A stretch of 64,000 nt of DNA. Source: Conchocele bisecta (Eukaryota; Mollusca; Bivalvia; Lucinida; Thyasiridae). The notes beneath the pieces were generated by a model. It did no database searches. It had not been told where the DNA came from and was given only the letters and a program-made list of their open reading frames with translations. Location of the stretch: NCBI GenBank assembly GCA_029237695.1, contig CM055268.1:55823131-55887130 (forward strand), written 5' to 3'. The position numbers and the translations under genes are program-made. Within the stretch, counting starts at the first letter, position 1, and every line of letters begins with the position of its first letter. Of this stretch, positions 11,351 through 23,039 are shown in pieces.

Positions 11351-12140
11351 TACAGCGGAACCTCACTAAACCGGAAACCCTGGGAGGAGCCCAGGGCGTG
11401 CGGTTTAGAGATTTCACTGTAATTCACGAGTATGAAGACCGAGGCATTTTTCCGTGCTGTGCGATCATGAATATGCATTGTTACATGGTTTCCGTTTGCA
11501 TATATGTGCAAACATATAGCGGTTGCTGTTTGCATATGGCTTTAGGCAATGTTCATTCCGGGCCGCGCATAGACCAAGTGCTTTCATGATGTCACTACGC
11601 GGAAGTGCCTTCATGACGTCACTACTTCATGACGTTCATGACGCGGCCCCGAAATATGAATACCAAAAATTATCTACGTGAATGGGACGATTTATAAAAG
11701 GTACTGAAAATACTGAATATAATTCTCAAATTACATCAGTTTTTTGTTGGAAATGTAACAATAAGGTTTGATCATGTCCAGCTGTGTGCCTGCGGCCTTG
11801 GGTTCAAACAGTTCCCTCGGGCCACAGCAAACGTTTGCACACGGCTGGACATGATCAAACCTTATATTAGACACAGAAAGTCTAGGGTGTTCTGGCGCCC
11901 GTTTCACTAAACTTCTTGCGACTAAAATGTTCGTAAGTGCAAAATTATGATAGTCTGTAAATTTCACATTAACAATGTTTTCTAGTAAAATAATTATTGG
12001 ATTTACATTTATTATCAATAAATGTAAATCCATGAATTTAAATTTACAGACTATCTTAAATTTGAACTTACGAACATGTTAGTCTTAAGAAGTTTAGTGA
12101 AACGCACCCCAGGTGTCCGGTTTAACAAGGTTTTTACTGC
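11351..12140. repeat. Three-layer nest: family O interrupted by N, followed by B
   Basis: A family O arm starts 19 bp after the SKP2 stop. Family N (11470-11875), with its CATGACGTCACTAC pair, interrupts it. A complete family B MITE (11895-12110) follows. The closing O arm (GGTGTCCGGTTTAAC) resumes at about 12111. The first AATAAA after the SKP2 stop is at 12017-12022, inside B. Confidence 0.75.
11895..12110. repeat. Foldback MITE, family B (copy 1)
   Basis: The ends are GCCCGTTTCACTAAACTTC and its inverse (TTTAGTGAAACGCACC). Inner arms are GTAAATTTCACATT and ATTTACATTTATT. It lacks the central ATATGCAGCCTATGC palindrome of other copies. Confidence 0.85.
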
Positions 12141-12662
12141 AGTGTCTTCAGGTTGTATGTAAGTTATTAATGACCATATGGTGTTAGTTATATCAGGATG
12201 ATAGAAGAGCCTTAAAACATTTGAGACCAACGTACGGGTAGAATGAAAACCATATTCTGGGTGTGTCAAATAACCAGAAGACCGGCCAGTATGTCTTATT
12301 GTATCATTCATTCATACCCATGTGACGAGCATGTCCCAGCTTATGTATACATGATGCTTGTTTTTTCTGTCCCAAGCCATTGATTTCACCCCTAGTGTGC
12401 TAATATTTGATAATTCCGGGCTGGTGTTTTTTTCCAAATGTAAATCAAGTGAATTTGGACATACTTGAAGCGGTCGGTGGAAGAAGTGAGAAAACTCAAT
12501 GACCAGTCTGATCAGGGAGTATACTGTTTGTCATTCAGTCACTGAAGTTTCCCTACTGCTGTTAGCAGACCAAATAGATTCTAACGTGACCGTGACTGCA
12601 GTATGATCAAGATTTAGCATTGTTGCCAGTGCCGCATCGCTGCTTTTCTGTCGTTGACACAA

Positions 12663-12940
12663 TAATTCCAGCACAAAACGAACTACTTTCCGTAACCGTC
12701 AGGTGCAGTTAAAATAATTCTTAAGCAAACGAAAAATAAACACATTTTCTTGATGAATTTATTTAAAATGATGGAATTATAAGGAATGAATGGCCTTTTT
12801 GTGGAATTTGTCGGGGATATAAACTTGGAAAAGTCGCGGGAATACTGGACGAGGCCTTCCGGCCTTCGTCCAGTATTCCCGCGACTTTTCCAAGTTTATA
12901 CCCCGATAAATTCCACAAAAAGGCCATTCATTCCTATAAT
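12663..12940. repeat. MITE, family C (copy 3)
   Basis: The outer arm is shortened after AATTCCAGCACAAAA. The inner hairpin, centred on GGCCTTCCGGCC at 12861, is near perfect over about 75 bp per arm. Confidence 0.88.
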
Positions 12941-13243
12941 AGTACTTGAACTGTCAGTAAAAACTGGACGCGTTGTATATGATGACTTGCATTGGCAGGT
13001 GCGGATACAGGCTCGGGCGTATTGGCCCTCTAAAATTTGCTGAGATTTTAACCCATTTCTTTTTGTAGAAACATTTTATTTTTTATTTCTCACACAAAGT
13101 GTATGTTTTTAACACTCAGCTGAACTTTCAGCTATCTCGTCTCATCGAGACGGTTCAACTGAGTGGTAACAACATTTATTACACTCTTGCAAATTATTTT
13201 AACGGGTTTTGCTGTGAGAGAAAACCCGTATAAATCAACTCCT

Positions 13244-13901
13244 TACAAATAATACACAGTGAAGAGAACACCTGTAATAATACACAGTGAAGAGAACACC
13301 CGTAATAATACACAGTGAAAAGAACACCTGTAATAATACACAGTGAAGAGAACACCCGTAATAATACACAGTGAAGAGAACACCTGTAATAATACACAGT
13401 GAAGAGAACACCTGTAATAATACACAGTGAAGAGAACACCTGTAATAATACACAGTGAAGAGAACACCTGTAATAATACACAGTGAGAGAACACCCGTAA
13501 TAATACACAGTGAAGAGAACACCTGTAATAATACACAGTGAAGAGAAAACCTGTAATAATACACAGTGAAGAGAACACCCGTAATAATACACAGTGAAGA
13601 GAACACCCGTAATAATACACAGTGAAGAGAACACCTGTAATAATACACAGTGAAGAGACACCTGTAATAATACACAGTGAAGAGAACACCCGTTAATAAT
13701 ACACAGTGAAGAGAAACACCCGTAATAATACACAGTGAAGAGAACACCCGTAATAATACACTACACAGTGAAGAGAAACACCCGTTAAATAATACACAGT
13801 GAAGAGAACACCGTAATAATACACAGTGAAGAGAAACACCCGTAATAATACACAGTGAAGAGAACACCTGTAATAATACACAGTGAAGAGAACACCCGTA
13901 A
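13244..13901. repeat. 28-bp minisatellite, about 23 copies
   Basis: The unit AATAATACACAGTGAAGAG + AACACCTGT alternates between CCTGT and CCCGT variants. Small indels occur at about 13483, 13661, 13710 and 13760. On the minus strand it is open in overlapping frames because the unit lacks stops; this is a repeat property, not a gene. Confidence 0.96.
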
Positions 13902-14078
13902 TTGTGCGCCTGTTTTCTTGGAAACCACAAGCTACCATGCAAAATAAAGTTATTTGAAAATTTGGAAAGGGTCTCGACTAATCTAGAATGTTAATATAAT
14001 TGAACACATTCCAAACATACACTAAAATATATCTGGTTCATAGAAACAGCTGCGTAATTTTGATTTCAAAAAGTTTAC

Positions 14079-14105
14079 ATGACGTCACATTTGACGTCAC
14101 ACACC
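14079..14105. promoter_or_regulatory. Paired CRE-like TGACGTCA motifs
   Basis: Two near-adjacent TGACGTCA palindromes, the CREB/ATF consensus, read CATGACGTCACATTTGACGT. There is no gene nearby, so any function is inference. Confidence 0.3.
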
Positions 14106-14227
14106 GTAACTTCAAAACGCTGGAAAACACGTCATTGTATAACTATTCATGCGCACATTACAATTCATTGATTATAATCTCAAAAAATAAGACAAAATTT
14201 ACATATATATCCGTCGTGGAAGTATAA

Positions 14228-14375
14228 TAAATAGAATATTCCATCGTACATGTTTCAATAGCGGACATTATACACTCGTGTCCGTTGGCTACGCTCACTT
14301 GTTGCTTATGCGGAAGCCGACGCACACTCGTGTATTATTTCCCGCTATTCAAAATGTACGATGGAATAGCCTGCG
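14228..14375. repeat. Short foldback element
   Basis: Inverted arms AATATTCCATCGTACATG ... AATAGCGG and CCGCTATTC ... ATGTACGATGGAATAG. An inner pair is ACACTCGTGT. Confidence 0.7.
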
Positions 14376-14394
14376 GCCCGTGATCTAGTATTAG

Positions 14395-14831
14395 GAGTGG
14401 GTGGTGGTCGGGCGAATAAGACAGCGTAAATTAACGGTATGGGTTCCTCCTTATAGGAATCACAATTTGCCTGGTTTGGCCCTCCGGTACGTTATCTTTA
14501 GCTCTTTAGTTACCTGGGAGTTGAATTGGGTTATTGCCCATTATAAAAGTAATAAGGTTATTACTGATCCTACTGCTTTTGGGAGGGGCCAAGTGATTCT
14601 GGTGTGGTGAGGACCTGGCATCAGATCAGGATTATTCTGATTTCCGGGCTGAATATATAGTTTTGTTATTGTAAATATTCAGTTCTGATTTTGGGATTTT
14701 CCCCCCCCATTTGTACTTGAACATGTCCATGTACAGGTAATATATGGGATTTAGTACTAAACCCATTGACCCGGCCTTAAATGACCTTAGCTGTTGATAG
14801 GCTGTTAAACCCCAACAAACAAACAAACACA
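14395..14831 (+). repeat. Retroposon-like repeat, family E
   Basis: The body has CCTGGTTTGGCCCTC, GGGAGGGGCCAAGTGA and TTCTGATTTTGGGATTTTCC. The tail is CCTTAGCTGTTGATAGGCTG ... TTAAACCCCAACAAACAAAC. The tail is shared with the SINEs and ends in an (AAAC) run, as LINE/SINE 3' ends do. Confidence 0.75.
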
Positions 14832-15264
14832 GTATTAGGCAGCTCAGGATATAGACTCGGATACAATCGTATACTCATATACAGACTTGATTTTATACAT
14901 TCTCTGGGTGTGGGTTTTATTATCGCACTCTAATTCCGCCAGTGCAATTTTATTTTCACAGTGTATTAAACATCAAAAGACAGTACTGTAATAAATGAAG
15001 TCGCTACACAAAATATGTGATCAGTACAGTTTCAATAAGTGATGATGTGCTTATCTCTAACATTTGTGTTGATTTTAACAGGATATTTATTAAACTTGTT
15101 GACTGATTTCTTACAAATCATGACAGCTTCATTTCTAATGAAACCAGTCGGCTCGTTTAATTTAGGTTGGCGCTACTCGTATCTGCAGTCGCCATTTGGC
15201 TACTATTTGGCGACTAATATTTCATAAATGCACATTTTGGCTACTAAATATTTCCCCCCAATGC

Positions 15265-15360
15265 AACAGGTTAAATACAGGATCAAACCCGTTGGCCCGG
15301 CCTTACGTCATATGACCTTAACTGTTGAGAGGCCGTTAGACACCAATAAACAAACATACA
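15265..15360 (+). repeat. Family E 3' fragment
   Basis: It carries AATGCAACAGGTTAAATAC, GATCAAACCCGTTGGCCCGG and CCTTAACTGTTGAGAGGCCG, ending in CAATAAACAAAC. Confidence 0.7.
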
Positions 15361-15539
15361 AACTATTTGAAATGGTATTATGTTTTTACAGATATTGGAG
15401 CAAATGTAAAATAGTCTTTATTCGCGATATCAGCTCATTTTGGCTACTAATTTCAAAATTTTGCGCCAACCTCGTTTAGTAAATAAATATATTAAATCAT
15501 TTTGTTTGTTTGATCCTCTATATAATTAAACAAATGATC

Positions 15540-15790
15540 AGGGGGCCATTTCACTAAACTTTGTACGACTAAAATGTTCGTACGTCCGAAATGATGATAG
15601 TCTGTAAATTTCACATTAATAACAATGATTTCTTGTTTTAAACAATTAATGGATTGACATTTATTGAGCATAGGCTGCATATGCAGCCTATGCTCAATAA
15701 ATGTCAATCCATCAATTGAAATTTACAGACAATCATAAATTTGCACTTACAAACATTTTAGTCGTACAAAGTTTAGTGAAACGTGCTCCT
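15540..15790. repeat. Foldback MITE, family B (copy 2)
   Basis: The ends TTTCACTAAACTTTGTACGA and inverse surround the palindrome AGGCTGCATATGCAGCCT at 15669-15686. Confidence 0.9.
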
Positions 15791-15854
15791 GGTACGTGAT
15801 ATTTCATTATACACATGTAATATAAATCAAGGGTAGTGATTTTCTAGTTCACAG

Positions 15855-15995
15855 CGCTCCAGTTAAGGTGCGTAATTTGGAGGTAAATTTCTTATTTCTC
15901 CATCAAAAATGGCAAGTTGGGAGTGCTTTAGAATCGTCTCGATGAGACGATTCTAAAGGACTCCCAACTTGCCATTTTTGATGAAGAAATAACAA
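15855..15995. repeat. Foldback element, family J (copy 1)
   Basis: The arms CAAAAATGGCAAGTTGGGAG and inverse flank AGAATCGTCTCGATGAGACG. The GCTCCAGTTAAGGTGCG outer end is kept only on the left. The intact copy is at 51944. Confidence 0.78.
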
Positions 15996-15999
15996 AATT

Positions 16000-17380
16000 T
16001 CAGTCTGCTAATACAGATGCAGACGACCATGGTGTTAACTCTGCATGCTGGGACACTAGTGGGCTGTAAATAGTTCAAAATAGCAGACGGCAAATTATTA
16101 TATTTTCTATTTCGCGCTGTATCTGTCATGAATATGTCTGGGATCAAGACATAGTTAAATATATACCATATACATGTACTCGTAATTAGTTGGCTGTTAT
16201 TTTCACTTCAGCTAGCTTGTAGAGTTAAACCCATTCAATCAATATTTATACTGCCAACATTGACTTCATCCCAGGAAGAGATCGGTAAATAGTCTCGCAG
16301 TCTCCGCGAAACTGCCAAATTTTACAGGACATTCGATTTGGTAAACTTGAAATTGTTACCAGAGACAAAAATTTACCAGACCAATTTTTGTTTAGCTTTT
16401 TAGCTTTTTAAGTATATCAGTCATATAAAAAAAGCTAGCTAGCACCAGAAGCGCATACCAAAGGAAGGTGATTGGAAGGTGATTTCATTGAATCTTAGAA
16501 TAATTTTATTTTATTTTTTATATAGTCAGACATTCGGTCCTGCGAGATCCGGTTTACCGTTGGACCGGCGGCGATTTTAACGGACATGTCTGATGGACCG
16601 ACGACTTTCGCGGAGACTGGTCTAATGGCAGAACATATAATTTCAATAAATACTGGAGGTCGTGGGTTCAATCATGAAAAATACTTAAATAATGCTTGCA
16701 ACCCACTGATGTTATGAATGAGACTTGGAACTAAGGTCCCGTCTCACCGTAGCTGTTACCAACTTGCAATTTTCATCGCCAACAGCTAGGACTTGATATT
16801 GTTATATTAAAAATCATGTAATAACTAACCACTTTACCTGTTTACAGAAAGATTAAATGTGTATACGTCCATAATAATAGAATGATATAAGACAATCGTG
16901 CCATACATTCCTCGATCATTCTCTATCTATTCCATCATGACATGTCATCGATTGGGCGTCAAACGTCATCATTATTCCAATAAAGTCAATCCATTGCTCA
17001 CTACTCATAATCATAAATTTTTTATTATTATTTTAACTATATATATAGGGCTGTTTGATGACATTTCATCCTAATTTGTGGCTGTGACTGCAGAAATGGG
17101 CATTTGCGATCAGTATATATGTAAATATTCTGTTCTGATTTTGTGAATTTTCCCCCAATGCAGCAGGTTGAATGCGGGATCGAACCCGTTGGCCCGGTTG
17201 TTGAAACAAACGAACAAACTGTTCATTCACCATTCAGTCATTGAAACTCCTGTTAGTCCTTTATTGAACAATATGGATTCTTGTCAAGTTGCATGAGTGC
17301 TAGCAGATGAAGAGTTGGACTGGTCATAAATTCCATAAGCCCCATTTCTCCAGTCGGCCACATTGTCCTTAACTACAATG
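16000..17380. other. Gene-free stretch with degraded repeats
   Basis: It holds a degraded SINE (16617-16775, with GTGGGTTCAATCATG and a GTCCCGTCTCACCGTAGCTG tail) and a loosely inverted pair built on TCTCCGCGAAACT (16309) and TTTCGCGGAGACT (16607). A family E tail lies at about 17100-17215 and a D end at 17078 and 17330. No exon is recognised. Confidence 0.5.
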
Positions 17381-17386
17381 TATATA

Positions 17387-17731
17387 TAATTCCAGCACAA
17401 AAATATTTACACAATTCCCTAACATTTAATTTAAGTCTCTGTCCAAAATTTTTATCCCAGTAAACTCCCACGCCGAACTACTTCCCGTAACCGTGAGGCG
17501 CAGTTAAAATAATTCTTAAGAAAACGGAAAATAAAGACATTTTCTTGATGAATTTATTTCAAATGCTGGAATTATAAGGAATGAATGGCCTTTTTGTGGA
17601 ATTTATCGGGGATATAAACTTGGAAAAGTCACGGGAATACTGGACGAGGCCTTCCGGCCTTCGTCCAGTATTCCCACGACTTTTGCAAGTTTATACCCCG
17701 ATAAATTCCACAAAAAGGCCATTCATTCCTA
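17387..17731. repeat. MITE, family C (copy 4)
   Basis: The full outer arm and inner hairpin are present, with the centre GGCCTTCCGGCC at 17649. Confidence 0.9.
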
Positions 17732-17922
17732 TGGTATACTCGCTTCATCATGAACATCACCGACATCATCAACACAATGTATTTGATATTTATATTCATC
17801 ATATACGCTGTATATAAAAATCCATCACTTACATGTACAAAGTCACTAAAACTACTGCATAATTAAATATTTTTATTTGTCACAAATTATGACATTTATC
17901 TTGGCATGTATGAATATTTCTG

Positions 17923-18555
17923 GCTGTGACTGGAGAAATGGGGCTGATGGGATTTGTGATCAGCAGAGCTCCAGATAAGCTGCGTATTTGCGTAAACACC
18001 CAATTAAAATTGCCAAAAACCCAATTGAAATCAGAAGTAGCGAGTATCAAAAAGCAATGAAAAAAAATTGTGGTACAGAAACATGCTGCAGAAAAAATAA
18101 ACAGACCACAATTATAGCATATTTTTCTTATTTTCCATGAAAACACATCTTGGTATTTCATTAGAATTATCTCCAAGGAGACAATTCGAATGAAATGTCA
18201 AGACATGTTTTTATTTTGAAGCAAACTATTCAATTATTGCTGTCTGTTGATGTGTAAACAGTAGTGTGATTTTATTTTACCCAATTAAAATTTTGAAATA
18301 CCCAATTGCTACAGACATGATGGAGTGACACTACTTGATTACTAATTCCTTATCTGGAGCCCTGGATCAGTGAAGGTTCTCATTGGACAGCACGCTCGTT
18401 TAGCCTGATAACGATCTATATTGCTCGTTAGAAGCATGACGGGCGTTTTATTGATGGAATGGCGAACAGTGCAGATCCTGATCAGACTGTGCGGATGCAC
18501 AGTCTGATCTGGATCTACACTGGTCGCAAAACGCATAAGCCCCATTTCTCAAGTC
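17923..18555. repeat. Family D MITE interrupted by family I
   Basis: The D left end (TGGCTGTGACTGGAGAAATG) runs to GTGATCAG at about 17963. D resumes at GATCAGTGAAGG (18363) and ends with CATAAGCCCCATTTCTC at about 18546. Confidence 0.78.
17965..18362. repeat. Foldback MITE, family I (copy 1), nested in D
   Basis: The ends are AGAGCTCCAGATAAGCTGCG and inverse (TCCTTATCTGGAGCCCT). The centre is a palindrome around GTATTTCATTAGAATTATCT. Other copies are at 40351, 51195, 58538 and 61271. Confidence 0.85.
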
Positions 18556-18691
18556 ACATCCACATTTATCTTGGCTTGTATGAGCATATAGCTTGATCTT
18601 TGAGACCAGTGCTGATCTGAGTTTGCGCTGGTTAAAAATACCAAGATCAACAACTAAGAGGAGTTTATTGTATCGGCAGCCATTTGAGGTC

Positions 18692-18942
18692 CAGTAGCCG
18701 ATTTCACCAACATTGCAAAGTATACTTTTCTAGCAAAGTATACTTTGGGGGAGAAATTTTCAATTTTAGGATAAATTTATTAATTTTTATTATACTGACT
18801 TTTATTACATTATCACAGCCATTTTGGCTGTGATAATGTAATAAATTCAGTATAATAATTATGCATACTTTTAATCATCAAATTAAAAATGTATAGTATG
18901 CTAGAAAAGTATACTTTGCAATGTTCGTGAAATCGGCTACAG
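18692..18942. repeat. Foldback MITE, family A (copy 3)
   Basis: The CAGTAGCCGATTTCACC end and inverted GAAATCGGCTACAG end enclose a central palindrome about CAGCCATTTTGGCTG (18817). A D-like remnant GATCAGAAT ... CAGTCTGATCAG follows. Confidence 0.88.
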
Positions 18943-19084
18943 ATCAGAATATTCATGCATGCAGTCTGATCAGTGCTTTAACTAGTACCTAGCTGTGCAT
19001 TGGCCGAATACATGCTAACCAATTATAAAATTTTGTATTTTGCATTACCGCTGATGCCAACAGTAAATTTGAAAACTAGCATAC

Positions 19085-19313
19085 ACCGCTATCTTAAGTT
19101 TTTGTTGTCTGCTGTATATTTTCTATTTTCCATTTCTATCATCAAAAACATGCTTCGACAGCACTTTAGATAATTTACAACATGATTTGAAAGCACTTTA
19201 GAATCATTTCCATTGGAAATGATTATGAAGTGCTGTCAAACCATGTTTTTATTGAGAAAATATGAAAGCAACAGCAGACGACAATTGTTGTGTGTAGCGG
19301 TCTAAGGGTTAAT
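19085..19313. repeat. TTAA-ended MITE, family H (copy 1)
   Basis: The palindrome is AGCACTTTAGAATCATTTCC and inverse. It ends GCGGTCTAAGGGTTAA. Confidence 0.85.
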
Positions 19314-19659
19314 CATGTCAATTCTCTAGATTAGTATGTCTATGTTAGAGATGGATTTTGATAATCTGTCATATTTTGTAAATGTTGTCAAAAATTTACA
19401 GAAAAAAACGGTGCTCATGCGAAAATTATTTGAATTCTGTAGCTCGGATTTTTTTGTCACTGACGTATCATTGATTGGAAATTTTGTGTTTTTTTCCGAA
19501 TCGGTATCGCCAAAAATCGATGATAACAGATGGGACAAGATTTGGGCTCAGAAATTTTAAAAGTCATATAGAAAGCCACAGTGTTCATTAATTGTCGCAG
19601 GGAAGTAGATTTTTTAGAGGGCAATTCTCGTCTTGTGCTGTCACAACACTGGCATATAT

Positions 19660-20960
19660 ATGGCTGTGACTGGAGAAACGGAATTTATGGCATTTGTAGC
19701 TCAGCCTCATCCTTCTATTTTCTGTATGACATGTGCAGACCCAGACCAGCCTGAGTGGTTGTGCTGGCTGGTCTGGATCTACACTGGTCGTAAAGACCAT
19801 ACCAACTGCTCCAGTCTCTTGGGTAGTTGGTTGGGAGCATGTGATAACGATGGAGTTCATCCTTACTGGAATCCTGATATCCCTGGTTTGGACCTTTATA
19901 GCTACATATGTATTTTTGTTGAATCTGGCTATACCCATTAGTAGTACTAATCCTATTACATTTAGATAGTGGGGCTAATTAACTCTGGTGTGCTGAGGCC
20001 CTGGCACCAGGTCATGTTACTCTAATTTCAGGGCTGTTGATATTTCTTGTGCCACCGCCACCGAATGGTGAGGGGGGTGGCATATAGTGTTACCGGCGTC
20101 CGTCCATCCTGAAACCTTAACACTCGGGTAAATGTCTTATAATTAAAGTTTCCTTACACAGATCTGCTTGATGATTCACACACGCCTTGCTCTAATGGTC
20201 CTCTACCGCCATGCAACAAATCCATGATCGTCCCGCCCCTGCTAAGCCCAGGGTCAAGGTCACATACTTGGTGCATTCAAAACCTTAATACTTGGGTAAA
20301 TGTCTTATAATTTCTGTTTCCTTGTACTCATCTGCTTTATGTTTCACACACGCATTGATTAATGGTCCTTTACGGCGCTGTGACAAGTCCATGATCATTC
20401 TGCCCCCGCTAAGCCAAGGGTCAAGGTCACAAGAAACATTGGTACATTAGAAACCTTAACGCTCGGGTAAATGTCTTATAATTTCTATTTTCTTGCATGC
20501 AATCAACTGCTTGATATTTCACACACACATTGATTTAATGTTCCTCTACCATCCTGTGACAAATTCACGATTGTCCCGCCCCCTCTAAGCCCAGGGTCAA
20601 GGTCACATACTTGGTGCAGTTGAAACCTTAAGGCTCGGGGTAAATGTCTTATAATTCATGTTTCCTGTAACATACTTGGTGCATCGAAACTGTCTTATAA
20701 TGTTGTTTTACTTGCATGGATCTGCTTGATATTTAACACACACATTGCTCTGGTGGTTTGCTTTCATGCTGTGACAAATCCACACTTCTCTGGTCCTCTG
20801 TGTTTTCAAATGTGCCTCGTTTTCTTTGGCTGCCAGTGGGGGCCTTCATGTGCCGACAGGCCACATTTCTAGTTTTGTAAATATTCAATTCTGATTTTGG
20901 GATTCGACCCCATTAACTCGGCCTAAAATGACCTTAGCTCATGACAGGCTGTTAAACACC
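19660..20960 (+). repeat. Family D/E repeats carrying a nested satellite-core element
   Basis: A D fragment lies at 19660-19800. A family E body follows (TGGGAGCATGTGATAACG, CCTGGTTTGGACC, TTTCAGGGCTG). It is interrupted at about 20050 and resumes at 20875 with TTGTAAATATTCAATTCTGA and the E tail to about 20970. Confidence 0.75.
20051..20874 (+). mobile_element. Satellite-core element nested in family E
   Basis: The left end is GCCACCGCCACCGAATGGTG and the right end CCACATTTCTAGTT. About 3.5 diverged ~170-bp core units contain AAACCTTAA and CCCAGGGTCAAGGTCACA. Its borders are set by the interrupted family E copy. Confidence 0.82.
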
Positions 20961-20999
20961 GTTAAATAAATCCATTATTCTCCAGTCGCGGCCACATAA

Positions 21000-21532
21000 A
21001 TGGCTGTGACTGGAGAATCATGAATGGAGCTTATTGGTTTTGTGACCAGTGTAGATCCAGTAGCCTATTTCACCAACATGCAAAGTATACTTATCTAGCA
21101 AAGTATACTTTGAGGGAGTAATCATTTATGTTTCCAGAAATGCATTATTTCATATAGAACTATAACGACTGCCTATATTTGATGATTCAAAGTATGCATA
21201 ATTATTATACTGAATTTATTACATTATCACAGCCAAAATGGCTGTGATAATGTAATAAATGCAGTATAATAAAAATTAATAAAAAATTGAAAAAGTATAC
21301 TTTGTTAGATAAGTATACTTTGCAATTTTGATGAAATCGGCTACAGATCAGCCTATGCATCCGCAATCTGATCAGGATCTGCACTGTTTTCCCTTCCATC
21401 AATGAACAACCATCATGCTTCTAACGAGCAATATGGGTCTTTATTAGGCTACACAAGTGTGCTATTTGATCAGGAGCTACACTGGTCACAAAGCCCATAA
21501 GCCCCATTTCTCCAGTCACGGCTTCACATATT
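21000..21532. repeat. Family D MITE interrupted by family A
   Basis: The D left half ends at GTGTAGATC (21057). The right half resumes at GATCAGCCTATGCATCCGCA (21346) and closes with CCCCATTTCTCCAGTCACGG. Confidence 0.85.
21058..21345. repeat. Foldback MITE, family A (copy 4), nested in D
   Basis: The CAGTAGCCTATTTCACC end and inverse are present, with the central palindrome at 21206-21273. It is inserted at the same GTAGATC site of D as the copy at 29967. Confidence 0.88.
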
Positions 21533-21535
21533 CAT

Positions 21536-21776
21536 CACAGGTTGAAGTAACGGACCGAGGTCTATAAATGCATTAAATATGCCTAAAATCATCAATAAAT
21601 GAAGAAAAAAATAAGCTAAGCAATTTTTTTTTACTCCCTCCATATAGACTTATAAGTATGGAGGGAGTAAAATGGAGGGAGTAAAAAAAATTGTTAGCTT
21701 ATTTTTTTTCATTTATTGATGCTTTTAGGCATATTTAATGTATTTATAGACCTCGGTCCGTTACTTCAACCTGTGA
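21536..21776. repeat. Foldback MITE, family L (copy 1)
   Basis: The arms CAGGTTGAAGTAACGGACCG and inverse have an inner pair TACTCCCTCCATA / TATGGAGGGAGTA. A partial copy lies at 22491-22674 and a diverged copy at 54338-54561. Confidence 0.88.
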
Positions 21777-22074
21777 TATTCATGTAGCTGATAATCAGTC
21801 TAGTAATGTAATCAATGCACGGCACAGTGTTTTTTACTGTCGATGCATCTACCATACATGTATGTTTATTCGTTGAATTCAGCCGCATTGTTATTGTCTG
21901 ATCGTACTTTCAGACATTGTTTAATTATTTTATACATGTACCATGAATCTTTCGTAGTTAAAAAAATGCTTCATTTCCATGTCTTGAACCATACAGACTG
22001 AAAGCAGCGCCCATGTTAGTGGAAAGTGAAACGGTCGCAAGGTCACAAATATGCGTCGTTGTCGTAGGTGTCCA

Positions 22075-22262
22075 GGGATTCCGCTGGGGAAAAAAAAAAT
22101 CGCCGCTTCAAAATAAAAAAAATAAAAAAAGAAGAATAACCAATAGGATAAAAATAAACAATTGCCGATAAAAAATTACAATTCGAAAATTGTAATTTTT
22201 TATTGCCAATTGTTTATTTTTATCGCTAATTGCGAAAGTGGCGATCGCCAGCGGAATCCCTG
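22075..22262. repeat. Foldback MITE, family M (copy 1)
   Basis: The ends CAGGGATTCCGCTGG and CCAGCGGAATCCCTG flank ACAATTGCCGATAAAAAATT with its inverse. The other copy is at 32663-32877. Confidence 0.85.
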
Positions 22263-22490
22263 GTGTCAACAATTGCGTACAAATATGAATATCTCCTGAT
22301 CCGGATCGTTACCAAACTTCATCAATAGCTTTCTCGCAATGATGGCTATTCACAGCCATTGTCATTCAGGTGACCTTGAGATTGGTGTCCTTGACCTTCG
22401 TGGCGCAACGCTTGTCTTTATAATTATAATTAATTTGTGTTCTGATAACAAAAAGGTGTCTAATGTGTCTACAACCAGTGTAGCCCCATA

Positions 22491-22674
22491 TGGAGTATAT
22501 GGAGGGAGTAAAGAAATTTTGTTTAGCTTATTTTTTTTTTCCATTTATTGATGCTTTTATGGAGTATATGGAGGGAGTAAACAAAAAATGTTTAGCTTAT
22601 ATTTTTTTTCATTTATTTATGGTTTAGGCATATTTAATGTATTTATATACCTCGGTCCGTTACTTCAACCTGTG
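22491..22674. repeat. Family L fragment with internal duplication
   Basis: The right arm of family L is present with the segment TATGGAGTATATGGAGGGAG plus poly-T repeated at 22490 and 22558. It ends CGGTCCGTTACTTCAACCTG. Confidence 0.7.
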
Positions 22675-22781
22675 GCCCCAGTCTGTGATCAGCCTCCACA
22701 TCCCCGCAATCTGATCAGTGTCTCAGTGTTGGCTGGGGTAACATTCCCGATTCTGCTAATAACAAAATTGTATCTGGTTCC

Positions 22782-23026
22782 TGGGGGCCATTTCACTAAA
22801 CTTTGTACGACTAAAATGTTCTTAAGTGCAAATTTAGAATCCCCTGTAAATTTCAATTGATGGATTTACATTTATTGAGCATAGGCTGCATATGCAGCCT
22901 ATGCTCAATAAATGTAAATCCAATAATTGAATACAAGAAAACATTGTTAATGTGAAATTTACAGACTATCATAATTTTGCACTTACGAACATTTTAGTCG
23001 TACAAAGTTTAGTGAAACGGGCCCCA
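22782..23026. repeat. Foldback MITE, family B (copy 3)
   Basis: Full ends (GGGGGCCATTTCACTAAAC / GTTTAGTGAAACGGGCCCC) with the AGGCTGCATATGCAGCCT centre at 22884. Confidence 0.92.
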
Positions 23027-23039
23027 GGTCTCTTAAATA

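Noticed and set aside
13194..13942. Long minus-strand ORFs rich in Cys, Leu and Tyr
   Set aside because: They are pure translations of the 28-bp minisatellite in several frames, with no start context, domain or splice structure.
19336..19560. 74-codon plus ORF with an overlapping minus ORF
   Set aside because: Both strands are open over the same bases and neither shows domain or splice support, so coding status cannot be argued.
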